Part shown: one piece after another, positions 5,767 to 6,417 of the stretch
Layout of the letters: every line of letters begins with the position of its first letter
How positions within the stretch are numbered: position 1 is the stretch's first letter
Assembly: GCA_903923345.1 (NCBI GenBank)
Contig: CAIXXI010000076.1
Span: 1 to 6,417, forward strand
Source: an uncultured Burkholderiales bacterium
GTDB lineage: Bacteria; Pseudomonadota; Gammaproteobacteria; Burkholderiales; Burkholderiaceae_E
Reading direction: 5' to 3'
Length of the DNA: 6,417 nt
The notes under the pieces: model-generated
Database searches by the model: none
Told to the model about the DNA's origin: nothing
Seen by the model: only the letters and a program-made list of their open reading frames with translations
Made by a program: the position numbers and the translations under genes

Positions 5767-6417
5767 CACTTCCATCTGCATCTGCCACGCATCGCGACGA
5801 ACCTGGCCACGCCGACATCGCCTGCCTCGAACACTGGCTCGGCCGCTTCAATGCCGCGCTGCAATCGGCCGATACCCGACAGCTCGAAAGCCTGTTCGAG
5901 TCCGACAGCCACTGGCGCGACCTGCTCGGACTGACCTGGCAGATCGAGACCCTCTCGGGCGCATCGCGCATCGGTCAGCGGCTCGCTCAATCGGCCACCA
6001 CGCTCAAGCCACGCTCGGTGTCGATCGATCCCGATCGGTGCCCGCCGCGCTTCGGTGTTCGGGCCACCGAGGCGGTCTTCGAGGCCTTCCTGCGCTTTCA
6101 GACCGATGTCGGCCCATGTGCAGGCCTTGTCCGGTTTCGTCGTGACCGCCTGAGCCCCGAGGGCAGCACCGCGTGGTCGCTGCTGACCTCGCTCGAGAGT
6201 CTGCACGGGCATGAGGAGGAAACCCTTCAGGCCCGAAACGAGCCTTCGCCCTTCGATCGCAACTCGGATGGACCGAACTGGCAGGAGGCCCGAGACATCG
6301 CCGCGGCCTACACAGACCGTGACCCGACTGTGCTCATCGTCGGGGGCGGGCATGCCGGTCTGACGCTGGCCGCGCGGCTGGTGCGGCTGGGCGTCGACGC
6401 ACTGGTCATCGATTCGC
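5760..6417 (+). CDS. NTF2-like / FAD-dependent monooxygenase, C-terminus beyond window edge
   Basis: From the ATG at 5760 the frame stays open for 219 codons to the window edge. Residues about 20-150 look like an NTF2/SnoaL-like domain: LEHWLGRFNAALQSADTRQL, then LFESDSHWRDLLGLTWQI, an opening typical of a group of flavin-containing monooxygenase-like proteins. A linker with DGPNWQEARD leads to PTVLIVGGGHAGLTLAARLV and the VIDS strand end (189-219), a Rossmann FAD-binding motif with GGGHAG at 195-200. The NADPH-binding and remaining FAD parts would lie outside the window; such proteins usually reach about 600 residues. The likely reaction is NADPH- and oxygen-dependent oxidation, possibly Baeyer-Villiger type, of an unknown substrate. 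No good Shine-Dalgarno precedes the ATG, so translation may be coupled to the hydrolase ending 19 bases upstream. The start could be revised, because residues 1-18 carry no conserved feature. Neighbourhood suggests a shared pathway: oxygenase forms an ester or lactone, hydrolase opens it. Confidence 0.85.
   Translation, partial: MSALPSASATHRDEPGHADIACLEHWLGRFNAALQSADTRQLESLFESDSHWRDLLGLTWQIETLSGASRIGQRLAQSATTLKPRSVSIDPDRCPPRFGVRATEAVFEAFLRFQTDVGPCAGLVRFRRDRLSPEGSTAWSLLTSLESLHGHEEETLQARNEPSPFDRNSDGPNWQEARDIAAAYTDRDPTVLIVGGGHAGLTLAARLVRLGVDALVIDS

Noticed and set aside
5637..6353. Minus-strand open frame of 238 codons
   Set aside because: It is opposite the hydrolase end and the monooxygenase, which has clear NTF2-like and FAD-binding motifs.

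Overview
The window is GC-rich chromosomal DNA. Its gene content and protein styles fit a proteobacterium, most likely a betaproteobacterium (Burkholderiales-like). This rests on the glmU-glmS pair, a DUF6279-type lipoprotein, a HigBA-type toxin-antitoxin remnant and a catabolic-looking hydrolase/monooxygenase pair. No rRNA, tRNA, CRISPR array, insertion sequence or phage gene was seen.

Layout. Positions 561 down to 1 (minus strand) hold the N-terminal 187 codons of a DUF6279-like lipoprotein that runs off the left edge. A 73-base divergent gap (562-634) follows, holding a small inverted repeat. Positions 635-2029 encode GlmU, which makes UDP-GlcNAc, but an in-frame TAG at 1802-1804 replaces the conserved Tyr of the CNYDG motif and splits the gene. 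Only 5 bases later, glmS (2035-3903) encodes a complete glutamine:fructose-6-phosphate aminotransferase. GlmS makes glucosamine-6-phosphate and GlmU performs the last two steps to UDP-GlcNAc; GlmM, the step between them, is not in the window.

Positions 3958-4358 hold a decayed HigBA-like module. The toxin keeps only its C-terminal half, and the antitoxin reads through from its own start but appears to have lost about 22 residues just after its DNA-binding helix-turn-helix. From 4457 a different unit begins: an SCP2-like/alpha-beta hydrolase fusion (4457-5740) and, 19 bases later, an NTF2-like/flavin monooxygenase that runs off the right edge (5760 onward). A monooxygenase beside an esterase-like hydrolase suggests oxidation and then ester or lactone cleavage of an unknown substrate.

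The most notable signal is the single-base nonsense lesion in glmU, a gene normally essential for cell-wall synthesis, in otherwise intact sequence. It is a sequencing error, a genuine lesion, or a sign of amber suppression or a split enzyme; the window alone cannot decide. No convincing wholly new system was found.
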